NCBI GenBank assembly: GCA_963739795.1
Contig: CAVUBL010000015.1
Span: 186,001 to 250,000, forward strand
Source: CAVUBL01 sp963739795
GTDB taxonomy: Bacteria > Acidobacteriota > Thermoanaerobaculia > Multivoradales > DATKCC01
Direction: 5' to 3'
DNA length: 64,000 nt
Under the pieces are notes generated by a model. That model saw nothing but the letters and a program-made list of their open reading frames with translations, ran no database searches and was not told the origin of the DNA. The position numbers and the translations under genes are program-made. Within the stretch, counting starts at the first letter, position 1; each line of letters starts with the position of its first letter. Shown piece after piece: positions 26,901 through 34,928 of this stretch.

Positions 26901-27221
26901 GAAGGAGCTGCCGAAGGGGATCGGGGGGTCGGGATCCGCGTTCTGCTTCAAGCGGACGAACCCGCTGGCGTAGAACACCGCCACCTGCGGCAACCGCATG
27001 CCGTCGCCGGTCTCGTGGTAGACGCGGACCAGGGCCGCCCGACCGTAATCCGCCCCGTCCAGGAGCACTTCCATCGAGCCGGAGACCGACGGGTCAGAGC
27101 GGCACAGGTCGATCGCCCACCCCGCGGCCGGCGGAAAGATCAGCTCGCAGGGCCCCTGCGCCTGACCGGCGACGGAGAGGAGCAAGTGGAGAAGAAGGAC
27201 GCCGGAAGGCAGTCTCCACAT
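23927..27221 (-). CDS. Large secreted protein with alpha-toroid-like region and duplicated C-terminal domain; frameshifted
   Basis: About 1,098 residues in two frames. It starts at ATG 27221 (GGAGG upstream) with a signal peptide (GVLLLHLLLSVAGQAQG). Residues about 25-520 are beta-rich, like galactose-binding or glycan-associated domains. About 540-870 hold repeated helical segments (VAWLASVQRPTGLLKSWEQ, LQNPDGSWFQSYDC, DIAWAVMAISRYL) like an alpha/alpha toroid. The C-terminus has two copies of a roughly 95-residue domain (CIPET.C.SGAVPGRSE, then FLRVVGPKPNGRLWPTLV, then YRLEGA.PGSD). A single-base change at 24770-24772 (CCC on the plus strand) shifts the frame just after EGGGVW; the next frame continues IPHGVGVAPTAWLYFAVDG. 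It is either a sequencing error or a real frameshift. Confidence 0.7.
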
Positions 27222-27444
27222 CTCGAACCTCCTGCCATCGACCCGCGGGCGGGCGGTGGCGCCTGACGATCGAAACCTGGTAGCAGGATCGCCGGCTTGG
27301 GTACCGCGACCCCCGTTCAGGGAGCCGTCGCGGTCACCGGGAGCGGTCGATAGATCGAGCCTCGCCCCCGTCCCGAGGGCTCCCGGAACTGGAAGCCCTC
27401 ATGAACAATGTTGCCACAGCGGGCCACCCGATGGACGCCGGAGG

Positions 27445-28242
27445 TCAGAGATCGCGCAGCAGGATGCTGCAGCAGGTGACGCCACCCTCGGCCTTGGCGA
27501 TCTCCGAGACGGCCACCGGGGCGACAGTAAGACCGCGGGCCTCGAGGCGCCGGCGGGTCTTGGGGAAGGCGTCCGGCAGCACGACCACATCGCCCACCAA
27601 GAGCGCGTTGGCAGCGAACGGCTCCTCCGGATCGACCTCGAGGAGCTCGAAGCCGGTGAGGGCCGCGGCGTCGATCCAGTCGCGGTGGACGAGGAGCCGG
27701 TCCGGACCGACCCGGGTCACCGCGGACTTGAGATGCAGGCAGCCGCGGACGGCCACGCCCTCGACCGCGTAGCCGTGCGGCGCCAGGTGCGCGCGGAGCT
27801 GCTCGAGACCGGAGGCGTTGGTCCGCGCCGACCGGCCCACGAACACTTGGCGGCCGGCGACCAGGACGTCGCCGCCGTCGAGCGTCCCCGGCGCCTCGAT
27901 GCGGGCCTCGACCCGGCCAAGGGGCCGGTGCCGGGCGAGGGCCGCCTCTACCGCCGGCAGCTCCTCCCGCCGTGAGACGGCCCCGGGCCGCGTCATCACC
28001 GCCACCTCGCCCACCACCACGGCCGTGTCCTCGACGAACACGCAGTCCGGCAGCTCCGGCTCCGCCGCAATCTCCTCCACCGCGCACCCCAGCTCCGCGA
28101 GCAGCGTGCAATACCCCGCGTGCTCCGCCTGCGCCCGCCCCAGGTCGATGGGCGCTCGGGCCAGATGCGTCAGCTCGCAACGCGCGAAGGCGGAGCTGAG
28201 GCCCCGGGTGATGGCGAGGAGATCGGGTACAGAGCGAGCCAT
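27445..28242 (-). CDS. Dimethylarginine dimethylaminohydrolase/arginine deiminase-like hydrolase
   Basis: The 265-residue product is of the guanidino-group hydrolase superfamily, closest to DDAH by length and motifs. Substrate-binding acidic residues are in LPDCVFVEDTAVV near 62. The catalytic His is in RGCLHLKSAVT near residue 166, and the nucleophilic Cys is in GGVTCCSILLRDL at the C-terminus, where DDAH also places it. The reaction would release an amine and citrulline from an arginine derivative. ATG 28242 is chosen; ATG 28260 is an alternative. No operon partner is evident, and higB diverges upstream. Confidence 0.85.
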   Translation of the reverse strand: MARSVPDLLAITRGLSSAFARCELTHLARAPIDLGRAQAEHAGYCTLLAELGCAVEEIAAEPELPDCVFVEDTAVVVGEVAVMTRPGAVSRREELPAVEAALARHRPLGRVEARIEAPGTLDGGDVLVAGRQVFVGRSARTNASGLEQLRAHLAPHGYAVEGVAVRGCLHLKSAVTRVGPDRLLVHRDWIDAAALTGFELLEVDPEEPFAANALLVGDVVVLPDAFPKTRRRLEARGLTVAPVAVSEIAKAEGGVTCCSILLRDL

Positions 28243-28347
28243 CCCCGGATTCTCTCGCATCCAAGGGAGTGCCGGCTTGCGATGGAGGCGACCACAGGAG
28301 GCGAGGACGTACCTTGTAACCCCTGAGGCCACGGGTACACTTCGGCC

Positions 28348-28629
28348 ATGGCGATCCTCCGGTTCCGGCACACGGGGCTGGAGGCCTTCTTCGCAGAAGG
28401 CACTACCGCCAAGATCCAGGCCCAGCACGCGGAGAGGCTGCGGCTGATCCCGGGCCGTCTGAATGTCGCCGGCGAACCGCGAGACATGAATCTACCCGGC
28501 CTCCGGCTCTATGGACTCAGGGAAAGCCGCCAGGGCACCTGGGCGGTTCGGGTGAACGGCAACTGGCGGGTGACGTTCACGTTCGTCGGGCAGGACGCCA
28601 ATGACGTCGACTACGAGGACTACCACTGA
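28348..28629 (+). CDS. higB: HigB-type toxin (RelE/ParE superfamily)
   Basis: The 93-residue product matches the plasmid-maintenance-killer HigB family: a central PGRLNVAGEPRDMNLPGLRLYGL segment, then TWAVRVNGNWRVTFTF with the conserved RVNGNWR strand, and a C-terminal acidic DYEDYH. HigB cleaves mRNA on the ribosome. The toxin gene precedes its antitoxin by 10 bp, the reversed order typical of higBA. It lies in an accessory patch next to damaged nitrilase and vapC genes. Transcription is probably repressed by HigA, although no operator was identified. Confidence 0.88.
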   Translation: MAILRFRHTGLEAFFAEGTTAKIQAQHAERLRLIPGRLNVAGEPRDMNLPGLRLYGLRESRQGTWAVRVNGNWRVTFTFVGQDANDVDYEDYH

Positions 28630-28639
28630 GGTTCAACCC

Positions 28640-28927
28640 ATGAAGATGCACAACCCTCCCCACCCGGGCGAAGTGCTCCGCGCGCTCTGCCTGGAGCCGC
28701 TCGGATTGACGGTGACCGACGCCGCCAAAGCGCTCGGGGTAAGCCGCAAGACGGTCTCCGAGATCCTCGACGGCCACGCGGGCATCAGCCCCGAGATGGC
28801 CGTGCGACTGTCGATCGCCTTCGACACGACCGCCGAGAGCTGGCTCGCCCAGCAGCTCCAATACGACCTCTGGCGAGCCGAGCAGAAGCGCGACAGCCTC
28901 AAGGTAAAGCGGCTGACCGCGGCCTGA
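28640..28927 (+). CDS. higA: HigA-type antitoxin (XRE family)
   Basis: The 95-residue helix-turn-helix protein begins MKMHNPPHPGEVLRALCLEP, the N-terminal signature of HigA/VapI antitoxins. The HTH is VTDAAKALGVSRKTVSEILD at about residues 24-43, and the C-terminal helix has ESWLAQQLQYDLWRAE. It neutralises HigB and represses the operon. ATG 28640 gives the usual family length; the ORF is open further upstream to 28601 within higB, but that start has no family support. Confidence 0.9.
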   Translation: MKMHNPPHPGEVLRALCLEPLGLTVTDAAKALGVSRKTVSEILDGHAGISPEMAVRLSIAFDTTAESWLAQQLQYDLWRAEQKRDSLKVKRLTAA

Positions 28928-29020
28928 GCACTCTTCCGCCGCACCCGCCCTGTCAGCCTGCCTCCGGCTCGCCCTCCTCCACCACCCTGAGCATCGGCCG
29001 CGGCGCCCCCCTCCCCCCCG

Positions 29021-29372
29021 GTGGACCGTGAGCTCGAAGACGTCGGGGCGGGCGTAGTGCCCGGGGACGTCGAGCTGGAACCTCGGGCCGCGGAGGCTCG
29101 CGGGGTCGACCTCCGCCACCAGGAGCTCCTCCTTGAAGGCCAGCCGGTCCGGCACCTCACCGCCGCATCGCGCTGCAACACCCGATCACCACACAGCGCC
29201 CCTCCTTGGCGACGTGGCGCAGGGTCGAGAGCCACGGCTCTCCGCGGTCCCAGGTGGGCGCGGCGTAGAGCTCCACGCCCCAGGCGTAGAAGGCGTAGCG
29301 GGCGAGGGGTATGTCGTTCTCCCAGCAGATGAGCCCTCCGGCGCGACCGAAGGGCTGCGTCGAGACTTTCCT
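29021..29372 (-). pseudogene. Nitrilase relic, N-terminal half lost
   Basis: Reading minus strand from 29372, the frame gives GGLICWENDIPLARYAFYAW, then YAAPTWDRGEPWLSTLRHVA and KEGRCVVIGCCSAMRR, ending at TGA. This contains the catalytic Cys motif and helix of nitrilases that hydrolyse nitriles. In another frame it resumes VPDRLAFKEELLVAEVDPAS, then PRFQLDVPGHYARPDVFELT. Around 30 residues expected between AFK and the LVAEVD strand are missing. The N-terminal half with the catalytic Glu and Lys is absent, and the break coincides exactly with the start of repeat element B at 29373. The gene is dead by frameshift, internal deletion and truncation. Confidence 0.8.
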
Positions 29373-29651
29373 CTAGGAGTCTGCGCGGCAGAAACGCGCA
29401 GTCGCGTTGCGAGCGCCGTGGGGCCGGACACGAGGCACCGCGACGCAGGCGATGCCGAGCCATCGTCGAGGAGCGGGAACGAAGTAGACGGCCACACGCC
29501 GCCGCAACTCGTAGGGCGCAAGGGGGTTACGGGGTGTCTCCGGCGTTGCTCGTCGTCTACGATGTCCCCGCATCGACTCCTCCTCGCGCCTTGGATCCAC
29601 CCCGTAAGACCCTCGCGCGCGGCTACGTGTTTCTGCCGCGCAGACTCCTAG
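29373..29651 (+). repeat. Palindromic element B, 279 bp, second copy of element A
   Basis: Length, terminal inverted repeats (CTAGGAGTCTGCGCGG outermost) and orientation are the same as the element at 1090-1368, with only scattered base differences. The minus-strand core module is CTCCTCGA (29473-29466), stem CGATG/CATCG (29465-29461 and 29454-29450) and CCTGCGTC ending at 29442. It joins a nitrilase relic on its left to a vapC relic on its right, so it marks a rearrangement point. Confidence 0.88.
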
Positions 29652-29765
29652 CACCACCGCGACCCCTTCGACCGCCTCCTGGTCGCCCAGGCCCAGTTCG
29701 AAGACCTCCCCCTCCTCGGCCGCGACCCCTCCTGCGACGCCTGCCCGATCCGGCGGATCTGGTAG
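29652..29765 (+). pseudogene. VapC-type PIN toxin relic, C-terminal tail
   Basis: Starting immediately after element B, the plus frame reads HHRDPFDRLLVAQAQFEDLP, then LLGRDPSCDACPIRRIW and TAG. This is the last third of a VapC PIN domain: HRDPFDRLLVAQA carries the final conserved Asp, and the P-L-x-x-R-D-P strand follows. No start codon and no first two-thirds of the domain remain. The loss coincides with the element boundary. Confidence 0.75.
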
Positions 29766-29786
29766 CTGTAGAGAAGAGCGGCTCCG

Positions 29787-30191
29787 TCATGGCCAGCCGA
29801 TCGCGTCCAGCACCTGAACTAGGCACCCCTCCTCATAGCGGGCAAGGTGGCCGAGGTGATGGGCGCCGTCGTGAATCGGGTAGCCGAGGTGACGGCGGTT
29901 CTCGGGCTTCCTCATGTGGGGATTGAGGGTGAGCCGGCTCGGGGTCGCCAGGGCGGTGAAGGTGGCGGCCGCGAGGTGGGCGTCCGGGCGACGGGTGAAG
30001 AAGGCCAGGGCCTGGCCGCCCTCGGCCAGCGGGTCGCCGCGGTGGACGACCGCCCAGAGCCGGCCGCTGCCGGCGGAGACCTCCTCCACGTCGTCTTGGG
30101 CGCCGGCGAAGAGGGCCTGGCGCTCGAAGGGCCGTGCCTCGAGTCGGCGGGCGCGCTCTGGGAAGAGCGCCGAGAAGGCGTTCACGTTCAC
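29787..30191 (-). CDS. Hypothetical protein
   Basis: This is a 134-residue frame. The start is unsure: GTG 30191 follows GAGG closely, and GTG 30185 is an alternative. It reads NVNAFSALFPERARRLEARP, then VHRGDPLAEGGQALAFFTRR and HHLGHLARYEEGCLVQVLDA. Composition and coding bias look genuine. I do not recognise a family. It lies between the vapC relic and the Fic gene, 165 bp after the Fic stop on the same strand. A longer frame to 30818 overlaps the Fic gene and is rejected. Confidence 0.45.
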   Translation of the reverse strand: MNVNAFSALFPERARRLEARPFERQALFAGAQDDVEEVSAGSGRLWAVVHRGDPLAEGGQALAFFTRRPDAHLAAATFTALATPSRLTLNPHMRKPENRRHLGYPIHDGAHHLGHLARYEEGCLVQVLDAIGWP

Positions 30192-30355
30192 CTCGGGCGG
30201 GGGCTCGAACGCCTGGGCTACCGAATCGTGGGGCGGGGCTCGGCGGACTCGGCCGAACGGTCGTGAATGGGATCCTGCCGGGACGGGATGCAACGCTTCG
30301 TTTCGATCTGCATTGGAGCTGAAGCCTCCTTTGCGGGTCAGGCCCCCACCGCCAC

Positions 30356-31519
30356 TCACAGCGGCTCGGTGCCCTCGTTGAGGATCGACAGGTACTGGTC
30401 GTAAGCGAAGACGCGGCCTCGGCGCTTGCCGGTGAGCTCGCGGGCGACGCCGAGGTCCACGAGAAGATCGATGGCGGCGGAGACGGTCGGAAAGGAGAGC
30501 CCCGTCCTCTGGGACACGTCCTGGATCGAGGCCAGTGGGCGGGCCTTCAAGGCGTCGTGGACGCGGAGCGCCGAACCGGCGCGGCGGCCCAGATCGACGA
30601 TCCTCTCGTGATCCCGGGCGAAGGTCGCTTCGAGCCGCCGGGCCGTGGTCACGGCGCCTTCGGCCGTCTGTCGCACGCCCTCGAGGAAGAAGGCGAGCCA
30701 GGCCTCCCAATCCCCGTGACTTCGCACCCCACCGAGCAGGCGATAGTACTCGGCGCGGTGCTGCTTGAGGTAGAGGCTCAGGTAGAGGAGCGGCTCGCGC
30801 AGAACGGCGGAATGGCACAGGAGCAGGGTGACGAGGAGTCTTCCCACTCGACCGTTGCCATCGAGGAAGGGGTGGATCGTCTCGAACTGGACGTGGGCGA
30901 GGCCGGCGCGCACGAGCACCGGCAGACCGGGCCGGTCCTCGTGGAGGAAGCGCTCGACAGCGGCCATGCAGTCAGGTACCCGAGTATGAGGAGGCGGAAC
31001 GAAGGCCGCGTTGCCGGGCCGGGTGCCGCCTAGCCAGTTCTGGGTGCGGCGGAACTCTCCGGGTTCCTTGGTGCTCCCTCGGCCTCGCGAAAGCAGCACG
31101 GCGTGGACCTCACGGATCAGCCGGTTCGAGAGGGGAAATCCGCCCCTCAGGCGCGCCAGTCCATGGTCGAGGGCGGCGACGTAGTTGGAGACCTCGATCA
31201 CGTCGTCGAGGGGAACTCCGGGCGCCCCGTCGATCTCGAAGAGGAGCAGGTCCGAGAGCGAGGACTGGGTGCCCTCGATCTGGGAGGAGAGAACCGCCTC
31301 CTTGCGAACGTAGGTGTAGAGCAAGAGCGAGGTGTCCGGGAGGAGGGCGGCCACGCCGTCGAGGCGACCGAGGGCGAGCAGGGCCGCCTCCAGGGTCTCC
31401 TGGAGGGGGCCGTCGAGGACGAGGGGCGGGGCAGGAGGCAAGGGCGCCGGCACGAAGGCCTTCACCCGCTCCCCGCCTACGGTGGTGGGCTCGTAGTGAC
31501 CGGTGACGCCGCGTTTCAT
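30356..31519 (-). CDS. Fic-family AMPylase-like protein with C-terminal winged helix
   Basis: The 387-residue product has an N-terminal Fic_N region with the inhibitory motif SSQIEG near residue 85, as in class II Fic proteins where its Glu blocks ATP. The catalytic loop is HPFLDGNGRVGR near residue 213, complete with His, Asp, Asn and both Arg. The C-terminal winged HTH includes ASIQDVSQRTGLSFPTVSAA. Such proteins transfer AMP to target hydroxyls and are often self-regulated. ATG 31519 gives the family start MKRGVTGHYEP. Upstream lies an A+T-rich inverted repeat (31551-31603) that could be an operator for the HTH domain. Confidence 0.9.
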   Translation of the reverse strand: MKRGVTGHYEPTTVGGERVKAFVPAPLPPAPPLVLDGPLQETLEAALLALGRLDGVAALLPDTSLLLYTYVRKEAVLSSQIEGTQSSLSDLLLFEIDGAPGVPLDDVIEVSNYVAALDHGLARLRGGFPLSNRLIREVHAVLLSRGRGSTKEPGEFRRTQNWLGGTRPGNAAFVPPPHTRVPDCMAAVERFLHEDRPGLPVLVRAGLAHVQFETIHPFLDGNGRVGRLLVTLLLCHSAVLREPLLYLSLYLKQHRAEYYRLLGGVRSHGDWEAWLAFFLEGVRQTAEGAVTTARRLEATFARDHERIVDLGRRAGSALRVHDALKARPLASIQDVSQRTGLSFPTVSAAIDLLVDLGVARELTGKRRGRVFAYDQYLSILNEGTEPL

Positions 31520-31550
31520 GGTCGAGCTCGTGTCGTGGACCGGCTGGAGG

Positions 31551-31603
31551 AAGTTTGAATAGCGGACGGCCCTATTAAAACTTCGTGGCTGAATTTTAAA
31601 TAG
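31551..31603 (-). promoter_or_regulatory. Operator-like inverted repeat upstream of the Fic gene
   Basis: AAGTTTGAATAG (31551-31562) is followed after nine bases by CTATTAAAACTT (31572-31583), its near-perfect inverse (11 of 12). A third, similar half-site GAATTTTAAATAG ends at 31603. The A+T richness contrasts with the surrounding DNA. It lies between the divergent Fic and hydrolase genes, and the Fic protein has a winged helix, so binding by that protein is a reasonable guess. Confidence 0.55.
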
Positions 31604-31658
31604 ACGGGCGCGGCGAGGCAAGTGCGCCGAGTCGAGAGACCAAGGTAGTGTAGGGCCG

Positions 31659-32390
31659 ATGACCGACTTTCTGCTGATCCACGGCGGCTGCCACGGTGCC
31701 TGGTGCTGGGAGCGGCTGATCCTGGCGCTGGCGGCCCTCGGGCACCGGGGGTTCGCCCTGGATCTCCCGGGAGCCGGGGACGACCCCACGCCTCGGGACC
31801 AGGTGACCGTCGAGGCCTGCCTCGACGCGGTGGATCGTTTCGTCGCCGAGCTCGTGGAGACTCGGGGGCTCGGGGACTTCGTCCTCGTGGGTCACTCGAT
31901 CCACGGCATGCTGATCCCGGGGATCGCGCTCCGACACCCAGGGCGAGTGCGGGAGGTCGTCTTTCTGGCAGCGCTGGTGCTCGACTGCGGCGAGCGGGCG
32001 ATCGACTTCATCCCCGAGGCGCGGCGGCCGAGCTATTTCGAGAAGGCGGCGGCGACCGGCGACAACACCCTCTCCGTCGGCTTCGAGGACGCCTGGCGGC
32101 GCTTCTTCACCGGGCTTCCCGAGGCCGAGGCCCGCGCCTGCTACTCGCGCCTCACCCCGCAGCCGTTGGGCGTCTACCTGGAGCCGGCGAAGGTCTCCGC
32201 CCGGGACCTCGACCTCCCGAAGCGCTACGTGGTCTGCCTCCGGGACGTCACCTTCTCACCCGAGCTCTGCCGCCGGCTGGGCGCGAAGCTCGGCGGCTCC
32301 GTGGTGGAGATCGACGCCGGCCACGGCCCCATGCTCACCCACCCGGCCGAGCTCGCCCGCCTGCTGGCGACTCCGTACGGTTCGCAGTAG
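31659..32390 (+). CDS. Alpha/beta-fold hydrolase
   Basis: The 243-residue product is of the small alpha/beta hydrolase group related to plant methylesterases and hydroxynitrile lyases. It begins MTDFLLIHGGCHGAWCWERL, with the oxyanion-hole HGG. The nucleophile elbow is LVGHSIHGM near residue 82, and the catalytic His is in DAGHGPMLTHP near residue 226. An Asp in CLRDVTFSPE could complete the triad. The substrate is unknown. The TAG stop at 32388-32390 is three bases before repeat element C. It is divergent from the Fic gene. Confidence 0.85.
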   Translation: MTDFLLIHGGCHGAWCWERLILALAALGHRGFALDLPGAGDDPTPRDQVTVEACLDAVDRFVAELVETRGLGDFVLVGHSIHGMLIPGIALRHPGRVREVVFLAALVLDCGERAIDFIPEARRPSYFEKAAATGDNTLSVGFEDAWRRFFTGLPEAEARACYSRLTPQPLGVYLEPAKVSARDLDLPKRYVVCLRDVTFSPELCRRLGAKLGGSVVEIDAGHGPMLTHPAELARLLATPYGSQ

Positions 32391-32393
32391 GGC

Positions 32394-32500
32394 TCAGAGC
32401 TTGTGAATCCATCTCCGCCCGTCGCGAGGGCGCGGGCAACGCCGCGAGGGGTGATTCGGGGGCGCCCGGAGCGGGTCGGCGATTCATTCACAAGCTCTCA
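32394..32500 (+). repeat. Palindromic element C, core-deleted relative of element D
   Basis: Terminal inverted repeats 32394-32413 and 32481-32500 match at 17 of 20 positions and are shared with element D (GAGCTTGTGAAT outermost). The flanking parts GTCGCGAGGGCGCG and GCGAGGGGTGATTCGGGGGC are shared too. About 59 bp in the middle, including the whole stem-loop module, are absent relative to D. It fills the gap between the convergent hydrolase and channel genes and could act as a terminator hairpin for either. Confidence 0.8.
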
Positions 32501-32539
32501 AAGGCCGACGGCACGACAGGTTAGCGGCGACCGGCCCCG

Positions 32540-34777
32540 TCACGCCGGGAGATCGTCGGGACCCGGCGGCTGGTAGGCGACGACGACGAGCTGATCCCCT
32601 TCCTGGAGAGTCCATCCTGGAGAGCCCGGGCGCGGGTTGCTGAAGATCACCTGCCTGCCGTCGACCTCCCGCCCCACGGCCACCGGGATCACCGGATTGG
32701 TCTCGCCGTTCGGGCCCGGCCGCAGAGGCTCGGCGGCCAGGAGACGCGAGGCGTAGGCGCGGAAGGTCTGTCCCACCGCCGAACGCGGCGCGGCCAGCAG
32801 GTAGACCTCGTTGGTGTCCTGAGAGACGCGGAGAAGGTCGCTGTAAAAGCCGACCACCCCCTGGCTCTGAGCGGCCTGGGCCAAGAGCCGAGTGCGCACC
32901 TCGATCCCCGCCACCCACTCGACGAGACCGGGGAACTCCCGGGCGATCTCCTCGAGCACCGGCACGTTGGCGTCGTCCACCAGCTCGACGACGACGTGGA
33001 GCTTGCGCTCTTCGGCGAGAGCGATGCGCCGGAGCATGAAGACCGAGCGGATCGCGCGCTCGTCGGCGTGGGGCCCGAGGCGGTCGTCGGCGAGCACGAC
33101 GACCGTCCGGGCGTCCTGCGCGTTGGCGTTGCGCAGAGCCCGCTCCGCCGTCGGGTCGCCGAGGCTCAGAAAGAAGTCCTCGAACAGCTCATCCTCGCCG
33201 GTTCCGCGGGCACGGATCTGGCGCAAGTCGAGCTTCTCGTCGTCGGTGAGCACCACGATCACCGAGACGCAGTCCTTCTTGCGCAGGATCGGGTGATGGA
33301 GCTCGCGGACGATCCCGACGGCGCGCTCGCTCCAGTTGAGGATCAGGAAGTGGCCTGTGAGGTTCTGAGGCATGCGCTTCTCCCAGTGGATGAAGACTCG
33401 GGCGAGCCAGCCGGTCAGGAAGGCGAAGAAGAGCGGTCCCAGGATGAGGCCGAGCGCGGCCACCACCCGGCCGGCCGGGGTGTAGGGAGTCCGGTCCTCG
33501 AGGCCGCTGAACAGATAGATGGTGATCGACCACGCCGACTCCCACGGGGTCGAGAAGTTCTCGTTGATCCGGTGCTCCAGGAGGTAGGTGAGGAGGGTGA
33601 TGACGACCACCCCGAGGGTGAGGCCCCAGAGCAGCCGGCGGCCGAGCTTCTCTTGCCGGTAGAGGAGGAGCGCCTCGGAGAGCAGCCCCGAGCGCCGGAG
33701 CCAGAAGCCCCCAGCCGCCACGGCCAGCGCCCCCAAGGCGAGGAGGCCCGCGAGCCGCCAGCGCACCCACCAGGGCTCCCGCTCTTCGAGACCCGGGAGC
33801 ATCTCGAGGTTCGCCGCGCCCAGCCGCGCGCCGCTCGGAGCCTCCTCGAGGCGCCGGCAACCGGCCCGCCCGGGAGTGCCCACCAGCGCCCTCCAGGTCG
33901 CGCGCGCGGCTTCGAGCAATCGCCCGGCGAGCTCCGAGCTCTCCCCCACCCGGCTCAGGAGAAGCACCGGCACGGCCACGGTGGGGACGGCGCGCGGCTG
34001 GTTCGGGTAGGTGTCCGCCGGGATGTTGGCGGTGGTGACCTGGCCCTGGAACGGCGAGTCTTCGGCCTCGGCGGTGAGGGTCCGGATCGTGGCGTAGTCG
34101 AGGGGAAAGAGGGTGGCTCGCCCGCTCGCCATCACCCGGCAGGGCCTGTCCGAGCCGGGCATGGTGACGATCATGGCGGCGTCCAGGCGGCCCTCCGCGA
34201 AGAGCTCGGAGAGGGGAGAGGTCAAGGTGGACGGATCGACGGCCGACCGTTCGAGGACCGAACGCGAGATCCCGACGCTTTCGAGGAAGTCGACGGCGGT
34301 GTGGCGCGTGCCGCTCCCCTCCTCGCCGGGCCACACCCGCAGCCAGCGAAACTCGCTCGCCCGTTCCACGTGGAGGGGCGAGCGCACCAGGATATGGAGG
34401 TCGTCGAAGAACACCCGGCCCACGACCCGCACCCCGGCGTCCCGCCCCGTGGCCTTCGCCCGGCGAAAGAGCTCCGAGACCACGTCCTGCTGAGCCAGGG
34501 CGAAGCGGACGCGACCCCGGGCGAGGAGCTCGAGGTTCTCGACGGAGCCCGCGGTGGCCACGGCCCGGACCCCCGTCACGCGTGCCGCCACGCCCTCGGC
34601 TACCTCCTGGTAGAAGCCCTCGGCCGAGCCGCCGGCCATGGAGATCCCGGCCTCGCCACGCCCCTCCCCGGTCGCGGTCCGCCCGGCGGCGGGCAGGGCG
34701 AGCGCCGCGACGGCGACGAAGACCGCGAGTTGCGCCCCCGCGAGACGACGAAACGGCTGAGCAGCGAAGGTCGACAT
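32540..34777 (-). CDS. TAXI-type receptor fused to ion-channel pore and RCK/TrkA-N domains
   Basis: The 745-residue product has a signal anchor (about residues 11-32). A TAXI solute-receptor-like domain covers about 40-315 (GISMAGGSAEGFYQEVAEGV, SVENLELLARGRVRFALAQQ, GEEGSGTRHTAVDFL). Membrane helices lie at about 341-360 and 382-400, a pore-loop-like segment at 413-430, and a helix at about 437-462. A TrkA-N/RCK-like region begins near 475 (GHFLILNWSERAVGIVRELH). The pore segment reads LFSGLEDRTPYTPAGR where K+ channels have TVGYGDxYPxTPxGR, so the usual filter is absent. It is probably a ligand-regulated ion channel. The ion and ligand are unknown. Confidence 0.75.
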   Translation of the reverse strand: MSTFAAQPFRRLAGAQLAVFVAVAALALPAAGRTATGEGRGEAGISMAGGSAEGFYQEVAEGVAARVTGVRAVATAGSVENLELLARGRVRFALAQQDVVSELFRRAKATGRDAGVRVVGRVFFDDLHILVRSPLHVERASEFRWLRVWPGEEGSGTRHTAVDFLESVGISRSVLERSAVDPSTLTSPLSELFAEGRLDAAMIVTMPGSDRPCRVMASGRATLFPLDYATIRTLTAEAEDSPFQGQVTTANIPADTYPNQPRAVPTVAVPVLLLSRVGESSELAGRLLEAARATWRALVGTPGRAGCRRLEEAPSGARLGAANLEMLPGLEEREPWWVRWRLAGLLALGALAVAAGGFWLRRSGLLSEALLLYRQEKLGRRLLWGLTLGVVVITLLTYLLEHRINENFSTPWESAWSITIYLFSGLEDRTPYTPAGRVVAALGLILGPLFFAFLTGWLARVFIHWEKRMPQNLTGHFLILNWSERAVGIVRELHHPILRKKDCVSVIVVLTDDEKLDLRQIRARGTGEDELFEDFFLSLGDPTAERALRNANAQDARTVVVLADDRLGPHADERAIRSVFMLRRIALAEERKLHVVVELVDDANVPVLEEIAREFPGLVEWVAGIEVRTRLLAQAAQSQGVVGFYSDLLRVSQDTNEVYLLAAPRSAVGQTFRAYASRLLAAEPLRPGPNGETNPVIPVAVGREVDGRQVIFSNPRPGSPGWTLQEGDQLVVVAYQPPGPDDLPA

Positions 34778-34893
34778 GGTCCGTAGGGACAGACACCACC
34801 CGGCGAAGGACGGGGGACCCCGAGAAAGAGACGGACCGGCGGTCGGTTTCTCGACCTTCCGCCCCGAACCGCGTCCGCCGTTTCCGAGGGGGT

Positions 34894-34920
34894 GAAACAA
34901 TTCTCCCGGGAGGCCGTCTT
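34894..34920 (+). promoter_or_regulatory. Possible ECF-type promoter for the sigma operon
   Basis: GAAAC (34894-34898) and CGTCTT (34915-34920) are separated by 16 bp, the layout of ECF sigma promoters. The start codon of the sigma gene is only eight bases further on, so a transcript from here would be nearly leaderless. Self-activation by the encoded sigma factor is inferred. Confidence 0.45.
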
Positions 34921-34928
34921 CTCAGTCG

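Noticed and set aside
28601..28640. Upstream start for higA at 28601
   Set aside because: It lies inside higB, has no family-conserved residues, and ATG 28640 gives the standard HigA N-terminus.
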